DNA of 64,000 nt from Daucus carota subsp. sativus (Eukaryota; Streptophyta; Magnoliopsida; Apiales; Apiaceae), in contig NC_030387.2 of NCBI RefSeq assembly GCF_001625215.2, positions 34,495,606 to 34,559,605 on the forward strand. Direction: 5' to 3'. The position numbers and the translations under genes were made by a program. Shown piece after piece: positions 1 through 10,961 of this stretch (positions within the stretch are counted from its first letter, which is position 1; every line of letters begins with the position of its first letter). Below the pieces are notes generated by a model. The model ran no database searches, was not told the DNA's origin, and saw only the letters and a program-made list of their open reading frames with translations.

Positions 1-1
1 G

Positions 2-3000
2 AGGAATCCCTACGTAAGGCCTGCTGGAGAAAAATCCTCGAGCCGGGATGGCAAGACCTCGCCCATTACCGTGAACACAACCAGCACGCAGGGCTTTGAT
101 AAGTCAAGGTTGACAATGAGGAAGGCAAGAGAAGCAAGGTACCTCGAATACACGCCGCTGACGGCTTCTATAGATCACATTTTTGAGGTCGGAGATAAGG
201 CGAGACTCTTCCGGAAGCCCTTTCGAAGTGGACCCCCTGGAAAGAAAGACCAGGGAAAATATTGCGCTTTCCACGATTTGAATGGGCACGACACAGCGGA
301 ATGTATTCATCTTAAAGACCACATAGAGGATCTTATCAGAACAGGATACCTGACGGAGTTCGTAGCCCAAGAGGCTAAGAAATATAAGGAAAAGAAAGCT
401 GAAAGGACAAATAACCAGGAAGCCAACCGTAACACCCGTGCTGGTAGTGTACGAATGATCATCGGAGGGCCCTTCGTGGGAGGCCAGGGACGCAGTGCTA
501 TGAAGAGATACGTACGGGAAGCCCGAGGGCCGCCCTTAACCAATGTGTGCCATCTGTCTGAAAGGCCTCCCAAAATGTTCAAAGGGGAGACTATGGACAT
601 TACCTTCACTGAGGGGGATGCGCGCGCGGTACACCATCCTCATAGCGACGCCCTGGTGGTAACAGCCGTGATCGGAAATGTCAATGTACACAGGCTCCTC
701 GTCGATAACGGAAGCTCTGTCAATATCTTGGCCTACAATGCGTATCAAAGGATGAAAATGGCGGATAAGGATATGATGGCTTGCTATAATGAGTTGTATG
801 GTTTCACGGGGAATGCTGTCCAGATTGTTGGAAGGGTAAGACTCCCAATCACCCTTGGAGTGGAACCCCGAGCTGTCACTCAGGTTGCAGAGTTCATGGT
901 AGTAAACGAAGACATCTCCTATAACGGGATCCTGGGCAGACCCATTTTAAGGGACATGCGAATTGTAACCTCAATATACCACCTATCCATGAAGTTCCCA
1001 ACCCCCAATGGGGTAGGGTGTGTACGAGGATGTCAGGCTGACTCCCGGGAATGTTATAGCAAGGCTTTGAGGTCCGCAGTAAAAGCCTGTAAAGAAGCCC
1101 AACAAATGGATGAAGATATCCCGGAGAGCTGTTACAAGCAGGTGGATATTGAAGAGAAACCTGAAACCAAGGCTCAGGGAAGAGTTTTAATAAAGTTTGT
1201 GAAAGCAACCTGCAACATGGTGATCATCGTACAACATCCGGGGGAAGATCCTTATCTAGAAGCCTCGCATGCCGTGCATGAAGGGCTTGCACCCACGGAT
1301 GAACTCCCAGCAAAGAAAATTGATACAGCTGAAACCCTGGTTGAAGGGATTGTGGAAGATGTTACTGACAGTGACTTCGAAGGAGATGGTCAAAAACAGC
1401 CCCAGAATAAAAAGCAAGAAAATGAGTGCGAGGCACCTTGTGACTTCAATAGTGCTATGGTAACCTATCAACTCGGAAACCGAACACGGCTTCCCGTTCA
1501 TGAAATCCTGGGTACGCAACCCCAAGAGGGTGGCAACAAAGAGGTTACCGTTGAGATCGACCTCGACCCAAGGATGCCGGAAACCCAAGTGAAGACTGGA
1601 GCAGCTGGGGATACCCTGTCCATCTTGGTGGATGAGTCCGACCCCACTAAAGAACTAAAAATTGGGGAACAGTTGGGACCGGACCTAAGGGAAACCCTGA
1701 CCGCATTCTTAAAGAATAATCTGGACGTCTTCGCTTGGAACCATTCGGATATGATCGGGATTCACCCGGAAGTCATGTGCCACCACCTCAATATTGACCC
1801 AGACAGGAAGGGAGTCAGACAGAAAAGAAGACCAATTAGCGGGGAAAGGGCTACCGCTCTTCAAGAAGAGGTAGACCGACTATTGAAGGCAGGCCTAGTG
1901 AAAGAAGCTTTTTACCCCACTTGGCTAGCAAACCCAGTGTTGGTGAAAAAACCTAACGGAAAGTGGAGGACTTGCATAGACTTTACTGATCTGAACAAGG
2001 CTTGCCCTAAAGATAGCTTCCCGCTCCCTCGAATTGACCAATTGGTGGATTCCACTGCGGGGCATGCACTGTTAAGCTTCATGGACGCCTACTCGGGCTA
2101 CAATCAGATCCCCATGTTCGAGCCAGATCAGGAACACACCTCCTTCATCACCGACAGGGGGCTTTATTGCTATATAGGCATGCCGTTTGGGCTATTAAAC
2201 GCTGGGGCTACATATCAGAGGCTGGTCAATAAGATGTTTAAAGATCAGATTGGAAGAACTATGGAAGTGTATGTAGATGACATGTTAGTAAAATCAAAGG
2301 AGGCTTACGATCATGTTACACACTTATCAGAGATGTTCGACATACTGAGGGATTATAGGATGAAGTTGAATCCCCAAAAATGCGTGTTCGGGGTTGAATC
2401 CGGCAAGTTCTTGGGCTTCATTGTCAATCACAGGGGAATCGAAGCTAACCCTGCGAAGATCAAGGCCTTAATTGAAATGAGGTCGCCTAGGAACGTAAAG
2501 GAGGTGCAATGCCTTACAGGCCGGGTCGCCGCCCTAAACCGGTTTATCTCAAAATCCTCAGACAAATGTAGAGAATTTTTCGCAGCCATAAAAAAGGGGC
2601 AAAAATTTGAATGGACGACAGAATGTGAGGCTGCTTTCCTGAAGCTGAAAGAGCAACTTGGAAGCCCGCCCCTGCTGGCCAAGCCAACAGAGGGTGAAGC
2701 CTTGATCCTTTACCTAGGGGTTTCCGAGTTCTCAATTAGCGCCGTCCTGATCAAGGAGGAAGAGCAAGCCCAACAGCCAGTATACTATGTGAGCAAGAGA
2801 TTACTTGATGCTGAAACCCGCTACTCAAACATGGAGAAGTTAGCCTATGCACTAATCTTGGCTTCCCGCAAATTAAGGCCTTACTTTCAGGCTCACAAGA
2901 TTGAAGTACGAACATCCTTCCCCCTCAGACAGGTCTTGCACAAGCCGGAAGCCTCGGGAAGAATCATGAAATGGGCGGTCGAGCTGGGCCAGTTTGACAT

Positions 3001-4861
3001 AGAGTACAAGCCTAGAACCGCAATAAAGGGGCAAGCGCTAGCTGACTTCATCTTAGAATTTCCACCTACTTTTGAGGTCGAAGGGATGGAATGCACACCT
3101 GAACCCCAGTCTTCAGTAGCCATACCTGAGAATTGTTCCCCTTGGTGGAACCTGTACGTCGATGGGGCTGTAAATGGAAATGGGGCCGGGGCTGGCATTG
3201 TCTTAGTCAGTCCGGAAGGCCATAAGCTGCAAAGCTCCATTCATTTCGACTTCAATGCCACTAACAACGACGCGGAGTATGAAGCCCTAATAGCTGGCCT
3301 GAGGCTGGCCTTGGAAATGAGAGTGGAAAACATGAATGTTTACAGTGATTCTATGCTGGTAGTCTGGCACATCCGAGGAGGCTTCCAAGCTAGGGGTCCC
3401 CGCACTGATCTCTATATGCGGTATGCCCAGGAATTAATTGGAAAATTCAGAGAAATCAAGCTAGAGCAAATACCAAGGTCTGAGAATGCAGATGCTGATG
3501 CTTTAGCCAAATTAGGCTCTCAGAGGGATGCACACATGCTCGGGGTGATCCCCCTCGAAATCCAGTATCAGCCTAGCATCCCCAAAATTGAAGTCATGGA
3601 TGTTGAAGCTGATGAGACTAACCTCTGGACAACCCCAATCCACGAATACATAGCCAATGGAACCCTGCCTACAGACAAAGATGAGGCCAGAAAATTGAGG
3701 TACAAGGCTGCCCAGTATGTAATTTATGATGGAATCCTTTACAAAAGGGGATTCAATCGGCCCCTCCTCAGGTGTGTCGCTGGGGTAAGGTGTGAATACA
3801 TTATGCGCGAGGTGCATGAGGGGATCTGTGGGAATCACTCGGGGGGTGCCTCCCTCGCTCACAAAATCCTTCGTCAAGGCTACTACTGGCCTACCCTCCA
3901 CAAGGATGCTCATGCCTTCGCCAGGGCCTGTGACAGCTGCCAGAGGTTCTCTAATACAAACAAGAGTCCCGCGGTACCCCTGAAGACCCTGACAAGCCCC
4001 TGGCCGTTTGCTGTTTGGGGGATAGATCTGATTGGTGAATTGCCAAAAGGGAAAGGAGGGGTGAAATATGCAGTCGTGGCTGTAGATTACTTTACTAAAT
4101 GGGCTGAAGCTGAACCCCTAGCTTCCATCACTGCAAGGAAGTTGGTAGACTTCGTTTGTCGCGCAATCGTCTGTCGTTACGGGGTTCCCTACAAGCTCAT
4201 ATCAGACAATGGGAAACAGTTTGACAGCAATGAAATGATGAATTTCTGTGAAAACCTTGGCATAAAGAAAGGCTTCTCCGCGGTGTGCCACCCTCAGAGC
4301 AACGGTCAAACGGAGGCCGTAAACAAAATTATCAAGCACACCCTGAAAGCCAAACTAGAAGAGAAAAAGGGATGCTGGCCAGAAGAACTTCCCATGGTGT
4401 TGTGGTCTTACAATACCACTCCAAGGTCTACCACCGGCGAAACCCCGTTCACCTTAACATACGGGTGTGAAGCCATGGTTCCCGTGGAAGTTGGAGCAGG
4501 ATCTTTTCGAAGGGATAACTACGACCCTGAGAATAATGAGGTCAACCACAGGCTTTACTTAGATCTGATTGAAGAAGTACGAGATACGGCTCAGTTGAAA
4601 CTTGCTGCATATCAACAGAGGACCCGTAAATATTTTGATAAGAAAGTAAGGGCTCGACCCCTCAAAACGGGAGACCTAGTTCTCAGAAAAATGATGCCTA
4701 ACATGAGGGTTCCCGCTCATGGGGCCTTCGGTGCAAAGTGGGAAGGCCCATATATCATCAAAACAGTGCTTTGGGAAGGTACCTATCACCTCACAGACAT
4801 GAATGGAAGACTCATACCACGGGCATGGAATGCCCAACACTTAAAGAGGTATTACCAGTAG
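2..4861 (+). CDS. gag-pol: Gag(C-term)-Pol polyprotein of Tat-type Ty3/gypsy retrotransposon (5' partial)
   Basis: One frame runs from base 2 to a TAG stop at 4861, so it continues left of the window; a GTG at 71 is not taken as the start. Residues below count from base 71. A gag C/H knuckle-like motif (CAFHDLNGHDTAEC) is at 65-78. The aspartic protease has DNGSS at 212-216 and ILGRPIL near 287. Reverse transcriptase carries YVDD at 734-737. A first RNase H follows, then a second, archaeal-type RNase H with D1031, E1069, D1093 and D1143. Integrase has H1249, H1256, C1287, C1290 as zinc ligands and D1319, D1379, E1415 (DDX35E), then a GPY-like C-terminal region near 1560. All catalytic residues looked for are present, so the enzyme set could be functional. 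Protein and RNA form cytoplasmic particles; the cDNA is integrated in the nucleus. Confidence 0.95.
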   Translation, partial: RNPYVRPAGEKSSSRDGKTSPITVNTTSTQGFDKSRLTMRKAREARYLEYTPLTASIDHIFEVGDKARLFRKPFRSGPPGKKDQGKYCAFHDLNGHDTAECIHLKDHIEDLIRTGYLTEFVAQEAKKYKEKKAERTNNQEANRNTRAGSVRMIIGGPFVGGQGRSAMKRYVREARGPPLTNVCHLSERPPKMFKGETMDITFTEGDARAVHHPHSDALVVTAVIGNVNVHRLLVDNGSSVNILAYNAYQRMKMADKDMMACYNELYGFTGNAVQIVGRVRLPITLGVEPRAVTQVAEFMVVNEDISYNGILGRPILRDMRIVTSIYHLSMKFPTPNGVGCVRGCQADSRECYSKALRSAVKACKEAQQMDEDIPESCYKQVDIEEKPETKAQGRVLIKFVKATCNMVIIVQHPGEDPYLEASHAVHEGLAPTDELPAKKIDTAETLVEGIVEDVTDSDFEGDGQKQPQNKKQENECEAPCDFNSAMVTYQLGNRTRLPVHEILGTQPQEGGNKEVTVEIDLDPRMPETQVKTGAAGDTLSILVDESDPTKELKIGEQLGPDLRETLTAFLKNNLDVFAWNHSDMIGIHPEVMCHHLNIDPDRKGVRQKRRPISGERATALQEEVDRLLKAGLVKEAFYPTWLANPVLVKKPNGKWRTCIDFTDLNKACPKDSFPLPRIDQLVDSTAGHALLSFMDAYSGYNQIPMFEPDQEHTSFITDRGLYCYIGMPFGLLNAGATYQRLVNKMFKDQIGRTMEVYVDDMLVKSKEAYDHVTHLSEMFDILRDYRMKLNPQKCVFGVESGKFLGFIVNHRGIEANPAKIKALIEMRSPRNVKEVQCLTGRVAALNRFISKSSDKCREFFAAIKKGQKFEWTTECEAAFLKLKEQLGSPPLLAKPTEGEALILYLGVSEFSISAVLIKEEEQAQQPVYYVSKRLLDAETRYSNMEKLAYALILASRKLRPYFQAHKIEVRTSFPLRQVLHKPEASGRIMKWAVELGQFDIEYKPRTAIKGQALADFILEFPPTFEVEGMECTPEPQSSVAIPENCSPWWNLYVDGAVNGNGAGAGIVLVSPEGHKLQSSIHFDFNATNNDAEYEALIAGLRLALEMRVENMNVYSDSMLVVWHIRGGFQARGPRTDLYMRYAQELIGKFREIKLEQIPRSENADADALAKLGSQRDAHMLGVIPLEIQYQPSIPKIEVMDVEADETNLWTTPIHEYIANGTLPTDKDEARKLRYKAAQYVIYDGILYKRGFNRPLLRCVAGVRCEYIMREVHEGICGNHSGGASLAHKILRQGYYWPTLHKDAHAFARACDSCQRFSNTNKSPAVPLKTLTSPWPFAVWGIDLIGELPKGKGGVKYAVVAVDYFTKWAEAEPLASITARKLVDFVCRAIVCRYGVPYKLISDNGKQFDSNEMMNFCENLGIKKGFSAVCHPQSNGQTEAVNKIIKHTLKAKLEEKKGCWPEELPMVLWSYNTTPRSTTGETPFTLTYGCEAMVPVEVGAGSFRRDNYDPENNEVNHRLYLDLIEEVRDTAQLKLAAYQQRTRKYFDKKVRARPLKTGDLVLRKMMPNMRVPAHGAFGAKWEGPYIIKTVLWEGTYHLTDMNGRLIPRAWNAQHLKRYYQ

Positions 4862-5330
4862 CTTCACCCGGGTAGTATTTCTGTAGGCTTCGGCTTAAGG
4901 GTCAGGAAATAAAGGCGATTTATTAGTTGTAATCGCTATGCTTTTAGGAGAATTATCAGGCTACTATTTGCTTTATTTGCTAGGACGCTCGGGGGGTAGT
5001 GTCGTTGCACCCCCCAATATTATGCTATGTCAATTTTTACCATGTGATTCAATAAAATTTCGCAGCTTTCCGTTACAAAAATGTTGTATATGCTTGCTTG
5101 CTTACCATGATTGTTAATTGAATACTTCATGTATGCTTTAAAAATTATTTAGGGCTTCAATTGCATCTAGTTCTCCACCATAATTAAAATTATGCTAAAG
5201 AACTCGGGGGGTAGTAGGCGTATCATTAACATTATTCATTTGGCTTAAAATTCAAATAAATTTGGGAATCTAAAAACACTAAAACTCGTGAACACAATTT
5301 GGTAACTTGGCTGCACCGGTGGGAAGGAAA
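4862..5330 (+). other. Retrotransposon 3' spacer with two purine tracts
   Basis: Non-coding stretch between the pol stop and the tandem array. It holds two copies of the motif CGGGGGGTAGT (4990-5000 and 5205-5215), which recurs as the probable polypurine tract directly before the 3' LTR. No frame or other structure was recognised. Confidence 0.6.
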
Positions 5331-6297
5331 GCTTTTCAAGCTTTCAAGGTTTCAAGCCTATCAAGGCATTCAAGGCTAAACCTTTTCAAGCTTTCAAGGT
5401 TTCAAGCCTATCAAGGCTTTCAAGGCTAAAGCTTTTCAAGCTTTCAAGGTTTCAAGCCTATCAAGGCTTTCAAGGCTAAAGCTTCTCAAGCTTTCAAGGT
5501 TTCAAGCCTATCAAGGCTTTCAAGGCTAAAGCTTTTCAAGCTTTCAAGGTTTCAAGCCTATCAGGCTTTCAAGGCTAAAGCTTTTCAAGCTTTCAAGGTT
5601 TCAAGCCTATCAAGGCTTTCAAGGCTAAAGCTTTTCAAGCTTTCAAGGTTTCAAGCCTATCAAGGCTTTCAAGGCTAAAGCTTTTCAAGCTTTCAAGGTT
5701 TCAAGCCTATCAAGGCTTTCAAGGCTAAAGCTTTTCAAGCTTTCAAGGTTTCAAGCCTATCAAGGCTTTCAAGGCTAAAGCTTTTCAAGCTTTCAAGGTT
5801 TCAAGCCTATCAAGGCTTTCAAGGCTAAAGCTTTTCAAGCTTTCAAGGTTTCAAGCCTATCAAGGCTTTCAAGGCTAAAGCTTTTCAAGCTTTCAAGGTT
5901 TCAAGCCTATCAAGGCTTTCAAGGCTAAAGCTTTTCAAGCTTTCAAGGTTTCAAGCCTATCAAGGCTTTCAAGGCTAAAGCTTTTCAAGCTTTCAAGGTT
6001 TCAAGCCTATCAAGGCTTTCAAGGCTAAAGCTTTTCAAGCTTTCAAGGTTTCAAGCCTATCAAGGCTTTCAAGGCTAAAGCTTTTCAAGCTTTCAAGGTT
6101 TCAAGCCTATCAAGGCTTTCAAGGCTAAAGCTTTTCAAGCTTTCAAGGTTTCAAGCCTATCAAGGCTTTCAAGGCTAAAGCTTTTCAAGCTTTCAAGGTT
6201 TCAAGCCTATCAAGGCTTTCAAGGCTAAAGCTTTTCAAGCTTTCAAGGTTTCAAGCCTATCAAGGCTTTCAAGGCAAAAGCTTTTCAAGCTTTCATG
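5331..6297 (+). repeat. 50-bp tandem repeat array, about 19 units
   Basis: Units begin GCTTTTCAAGC and end GGCTAAA. Starts are 5331, 5381, 5431, 5481, 5531 (49 bp, one base lost), then every 50 bp from 5580 to 6230; a broken unit begins at 6280. The first four units differ by single bases, while units from 5580 to 6229 look identical. Each unit contains AAGCTT twice and short inverted segments (AAGCTT-TTC-AAGCTT; AGCCTATCAAGGCT), so single strands could fold. Arrays at this position, between integrase and 3' LTR, are typical of Tat elements and can seed satellite DNA. The gradient from diverged to uniform units suggests local amplification. Confidence 0.95.
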
Positions 6298-7115
6298 GTG
6301 TTGGGCTTGCGGTAGCTCTTCAAGGTTTAAAGCCCATCGAGGCTTTCAAGGCTGAAGGCTTACCGCAGCTTTCGAGTTTAAAGCCTATCCAGGCTCATAA
6401 GGCTTACTTGGTGAAGTTATTACAAGGCCAACTTTGTGGGATCACTAAAAAGCTCACTTCGTGGGATTACTTCGGAACTTATTTGGAGGAATTATTACAA
6501 GGCCTACGTTGTCAAATTATCTCAAAACTTATACCGGGAGACTACTTTAAAGGCTTACACCTAGGGGTCATTTTGGAGCTTAAGCCCAATGGTGTTCCTA
6601 GATTTTCACACATGCGAGATCGGATTCAACTATGCTTGAACGGAGTATTACAAGGAAAGATCAAGTGCTTTTATATACGCTATTCGTGAGTTAACACATA
6701 CATTAGCATACATTCGCAAAGAAGGAAGCAACCTTGAAGAACAAGGCCCCAAGGGTCGCAAACCCCAGAAGGTGGACAATGTGTACACTTTCAGTACAAG
6801 GGTTATCCCCTATATTCATCCCTTCTACCGGCATGGAAAAGTTAGGCAACCAGCACAAAAATATCCAAGGGAATGCAGAAAAATCATACAAGACAAGTAA
6901 TGGAGGAAAAGTGCAGCTATTATAAAGATAATAAAATTCAAGGGAGATTTCCTCCCCACACCAACAGGGGGAGGTCCCTTGAAGCAGTAAATGTCTTGCG
7001 GAGCATTCGGAGGTGCCCGCACCCTCATCCAAAAAAATAACAATTCATGACGACAAGCGCCAAGCAAAAATATTCGTAATTAATAAAGGTTTAATTAAAC
7101 ACGGGGAAGGGAGGA
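6298..7115 (+). other. Retrotransposon spacer downstream of the repeat array
   Basis: The first 120 bases are decayed relatives of the 50-bp unit (phrases like TTTAAAGCCTATC and AGGCTTTCAAGGC). The rest is non-coding on the plus strand and forms the 3' flank of the antisense gene ending at 7116. A 93-codon frame at 6408-6689 has no recognisable homology and is treated as chance. Confidence 0.5.
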
Positions 7116-9481
7116 TTAAGAAGCAGCTGGAGAGGAGGAGGCCTTGGGGTCTTCATCGATTGCCAGGGCGTCCGAGGAGATTGCGTTCGAGGAGGGAGCC
7201 ACAACTAAGGCCTCCACCTGGGCCACCACATCAAGTTCCGGAAGGGATGCCTTCTCAGCCTCCTGTCGGTCCTTAGCCGCAGTTTCTCCCTCAGAAGTAC
7301 CCCCAAGAACTTCCTTGGCACTGGCTTCGGCTTTCCCAGAGCTGGTGGCTTCTTCAACTTTTGCCTCCTCAAGGGCTACCGCCGCATCGGGCCCCAACTT
7401 GGCCCAGTCGTTGTCAGGGAAGAAGCGGTAGGCCGATTTCACGCAGTCCTTGACCCCTGCGGCAACTCCGGCCTCGAAAACGGCGGCCTCCCGCTCCTTC
7501 CTCGTCGCCTTCGCAGCGGCGGCAGCCTCCTGCAACTCCTTCACCTGGCCCTCCAGCCTCTTCACCATCTTCCCCAAGCCATCCGTCTCCTCCTCCAAGG
7601 AACGCCTCACGGCATCCTCCTTCCTCCTCTCCTCACGGACCTTGGCTTCAGCCTCCTTCAGCTCCTGGTTGGCCTTCCGCACAAGATCTCTGTCTTTGAC
7701 GGCGGAAGCCAGGTCCGCCTTAGCCTGCTTCAAGTCCGCCCTCATCTTCTCATTGACCCGGGCGGTGTCAGCAACATGCTCCCCCATCTTCAGATCGAGG
7801 AACAAGCTCTTAGCGTTGGCCACCACCTTGTCACGGGTGGCCTCGGCTATTGAAAGCCTGTCCCACTCCCGGACAGTAGCCTCGGGGACCTGGTCGGAGA
7901 GCATCCGCTGAAATAGCTGAGTTTTTTGAGAAGAGGAGGAAGCGGGAGAGCTGCGGGCCAGGGTTAACCTGGGCTTCTTGCTTGTGCGGCCTTCAGCTGA
8001 AGACCCCGCCTCAGCAGTCTTGGAGGGGTCCCGCTTGCGACCCCCGGAGGAGGCCTTCTTTTGCTCCAGAGAGGGAGAAGGAAGCTGAGAGAGTGGCTTG
8101 ACCGGAAGGGGAGCCTGAGGATCAGAGGCCTCCCCGAACAGGTCCTCGTACTTGGTGGAGCGCTTGACGAATTTGGGAACGTTGGAAGCCATATCTGCAG
8201 ACAGAAACAAAGAGAAACAATTAGATAATATTCAAACATATACGGAAACATGGAGAGGTGCAAGCATAGCAGATGGCATAAATATCACAAATCATGCAGG
8301 AAGGAAATTTATAAAGCGAATATCAGGAAAGTAAGTTCAAAGGTGCAAGCTAAGAGGAAACCTGGGTTTCCCGTCGCCTCCACATCTGCACCCCCCTCGT
8401 CAACGGGGGATGCATCCACCATCGTGGTGGAAAAACCGAGCCTCTCCAGATTTTCCGGAGTAAGCAGGCTGGAGCCATCACCTAGCCCGGTGGATAGCCC
8501 CAACACATGCTTGGCCCTCTCAAGGGACTCTCCCGCCAGAGGAGTCTGCACTGGCATGTCTACAACAAATACAAGCGTAAGGAAACTAAACGGGAACCCT
8601 AAAAGGCAAAACTGGACAATGGATTAAGGAAAAGCTGGCTTACTGGGGGAGAGATTGAAGTCCTTCCTGTAGACTGGGCAGTCATAGCAGTAAAGGAAGA
8701 GCTTCTGCCAGTCCGACATCGACTGGCGGTTGCCCTTGATGCCCTTCTTATGATGGGTGTTCCAGGCAGTGAGGTAGAAGAAACCGGGGGTCCTGCCGGT
8801 AAGTTTCAGCTGGAAGAACCAGCCCAACTCCAAGGCAGACATCCTCACCCCATGGTGGATGTCATAGAGGATGTAGAGGCAGACCGCCATGCGGTAGGAG
8901 TTGGGGGTGAGCTGCATGGGGGAGACCTCATAGAAGTCCAAGACCTCCAGGATGAAAGGATGGAGGGGGAGAGACAAACCCAACCTGAAGAACTGGGCGG
9001 AAAGCACGGCTTTGGGGTAGCCAGTGCCTGGCTTGAGGGTGTCAAAGCGGTGACACCTCTCTCCTGGCTTCGGGATCCCCAAGGTGCAGCCGGGGTTGCA
9101 GGACTCCAATAGGGACTGCAGCCGAACAGGAGTCATGATGGAGTCCATATGCTCGCAGGCCAGGACTACAGCTGGAGGCTCGATCACCTCCACGGAAGCC
9201 TCAGCCTCCCGCTCAGCCTCCTCGGGGCTCCCCTCGAGGGCTTCAGCAGCAGGGTCCAGCGGGAAGCCCGAGGTCCCATCCGCCTTACTGGACTCAGAGG
9301 TTGTCCAGTTGAGCTCCTTCACCACCAAATTGCGCCTGGAGCGGGTCCTGGAGCTAACCCCTAAGCTGGGCCGGGCAGGTTGAAGGTCCTGGCTAAAAGA
9401 GGATCCCGTGTCAACTGCAACAACGGGAGCCTTGCTGGTGGCAGACTGAGAAGAGTGTGAGGACATGGATCCTTGAGACAT
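7116..9481 (-). CDS. Antisense accessory gene of the retrotransposon (three coding exons, 704 aa, putative gypsy-type transposon domain plus coiled coil)
   Basis: Exons 9481-8644, 8559-8362 and 8204-10 i.e. 8194-7116. Introns are 8643-8560 (GTAAGC...TGTAG) and 8361-8195 (GTTTCC...TGCAG). Both junctions are phase 1 and the joined frame of 2115 nt is open, which supports the model. Exon 1 (residues 118-275) has the conserved block LSLPLHPFILEVLDFYEVSP, which I recognise as the plant 'putative gypsy-type transposon' family (Transposase_28, PF04195). Exon 3 has a KKPR patch near 418 and a long charged coiled coil at about 491-585, then an acidic, alanine-rich tail. It lies opposite to pol, between the repeat array and the LTR, like the antisense frames of Grande and RIRE2. 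Function is unknown. Antisense orientation means the genomic RNA would not lose these introns. An intron-retaining form is possible; no transcript was seen. Confidence 0.8.
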
Positions 9482-10281
9482 CTACAATAGGAAAGGATGG
9501 GTTAACGAAAGGACACAGCAAGATGAGGAGCGGTCGAGAGAAAGAAAAACAAAAAGGAAGAAGGAGAAAGGGTTTGCGGAAGACTGGGCTGCAAGGGTAG
9601 AGCCCTACGGGCGTGAGGAAGGAATGAAAAGGCTTCAGTTGGAGCCCTGAGGTGTAAGAGGACTACATCCCTCACAGGAGGTGGCACAGGCCACGGAGGG
9701 CGGTTCATCTTCTTCGGGAAGCCCAACAAGGGACCCGGAGCGGGAAGCCTAATCCTAACCCCAGTCTCAACCACAACAGTCAACATCCAATAATTACCCT
9801 AGGCTACAATCTAAGCAAGTACAACGCAGCAAATCACACAATAAAACATCCAAGGCAGATAAAGACACACAAAGGGGTTTCGATCGCAAAAGAGGGGTTT
9901 CCTCTGAAGGCTGATTGGGAACCTAGGGCTTATGGCCTAAAATCGTAATTGGGGCTGCGAATCGACAAGGCGTCACAGCAACGCCGAGAGTGGCAGTCAG
10001 GTCACGAGATACACATAACATAATCAGGGCCAAATCAAAGCATGTGGTGTGTGTGCATTCAGAGAACGAGTGTACATATTTAACTATACTGGCATGCAGG
10101 GCATATTGGCGGTTTAATCTACTGAAGTAACCTCAGATGGACAAATGTGGATGTGTGCACGCATACCGAGGTGAGCAATTGAAAAGTAGAGAAGAGACAA
10201 ACAGGCATGGATCATACAAGCATTTAGCCACAAACATGGATGAATGTAATGAAAAGGAAAGCCGGAGGTCAAGAAACATAC
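9482..10281 (-). other. Probable 5'-UTR intron of the antisense gene
   Basis: On the minus strand a donor AAAG/GTATGT sits at 10281 and an acceptor CTATTGTAG at 9484-9482, immediately before the ATG at 9481. That gives an 800-bp leader intron. A frame at 9786-9502 falls inside it and is not counted as coding. Inferred from splice motifs only. Confidence 0.5.
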
Positions 10282-10423
10282 CTTTGGTCGGAAGTAGAAG
10301 AAAAGCCGAAGAGAACGCCGGAAAAACGAAATAGCTCTGCGCCTGGGATGCTTCGAGTGTGAGAAGTGGGAGAGTGAAGAGTTGGGGAGATATAAAAAAA
10401 GTAAGGCAAGGCTTCGGGCCGAT

Positions 10424-10433
10424 GTATATATAG
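10424..10433 (-). promoter_or_regulatory. TATA box for the antisense gene
   Basis: The minus strand reads CTATATATAC here. This would place a start near 10395-10400, giving a leader exon of about 115 nt before the donor at 10281. It is the best TATA-like match between the ATG and the LTR on that strand. Confidence 0.5.
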
Positions 10434-10961
10434 TGGGAAAAAGTGGGGGACAGCCCTGTCAGGTGGCGCGCTGCGATTGGATAGGCATGCGGAAGCCTTG
10501 ATGGTGTGAAGCTTCCCGAGGAGGGGATTAGACAGCTGAAGGGGTAGAGTTTAATTGGGACTCCACAGCTGCACCACCAATCTAGGCGATTTGGTTGGGT
10601 TTGGAATGATTTCAAATTTTAATTATGGGATAAGCCTTATATTCAAATATTTGGATAAGCTTTGGAAGTTAAAAGAGCTGGAATTGGATTTGTGCGAGCC
10701 CGGACAAATTGGAAAATAATTTTAATTATCTTTGGGAATAAATATTCAAGGCTTGCGGTGGTTGTATTGAATTAATATAATTGGTTTTATAATTATGTGT
10801 GGGAATTACGTCTGAATTATTTCTTGTTTCTTACATCGGGCTACGCCCACGTAAGCTTAGAAATAATATACGACTAATTTCTGACATAATTCAAGGGCTT
10901 GCAGCTGGATGATTGAGGGTTACCGTTCTTAGGTTCCTCTCGTATTTAATACTTCAAGGAA
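10434..10961. other. Retrotransposon spacer upstream of the antisense promoter
   Basis: No convincing gene on either strand. Probably carries upstream control sequence for the antisense unit; it ends at the polypurine tract next to the 3' LTR. Confidence 0.4.

Noticed and set aside
1256..1588. 110-codon minus-strand frame and similar frames opposite pol
   Set aside because: Shadows of the pol frame; no homology and no splice or promoter support.
5331..6297. Regular 50-bp units resembling a CRISPR-like array
   Set aside because: Units abut with no unique spacers, in a plant retrotransposon; it is an ordinary tandem repeat.
7144..7911. Plus-strand frames of 95 and 153 codons opposite antisense exon 3
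   Set aside because: Serine/alanine-rich mirror images of the coiled-coil exon on the other strand.
8750..9383. Plus-strand frames opposite antisense exon 1
   Set aside because: The minus strand holds the recognisable conserved domain; these are reverse-complement shadows.
9502..9786. 94-codon minus-strand frame upstream of the antisense ATG
   Set aside because: Falls within the inferred leader intron, low-complexity Pro/Leu-rich, no homology.
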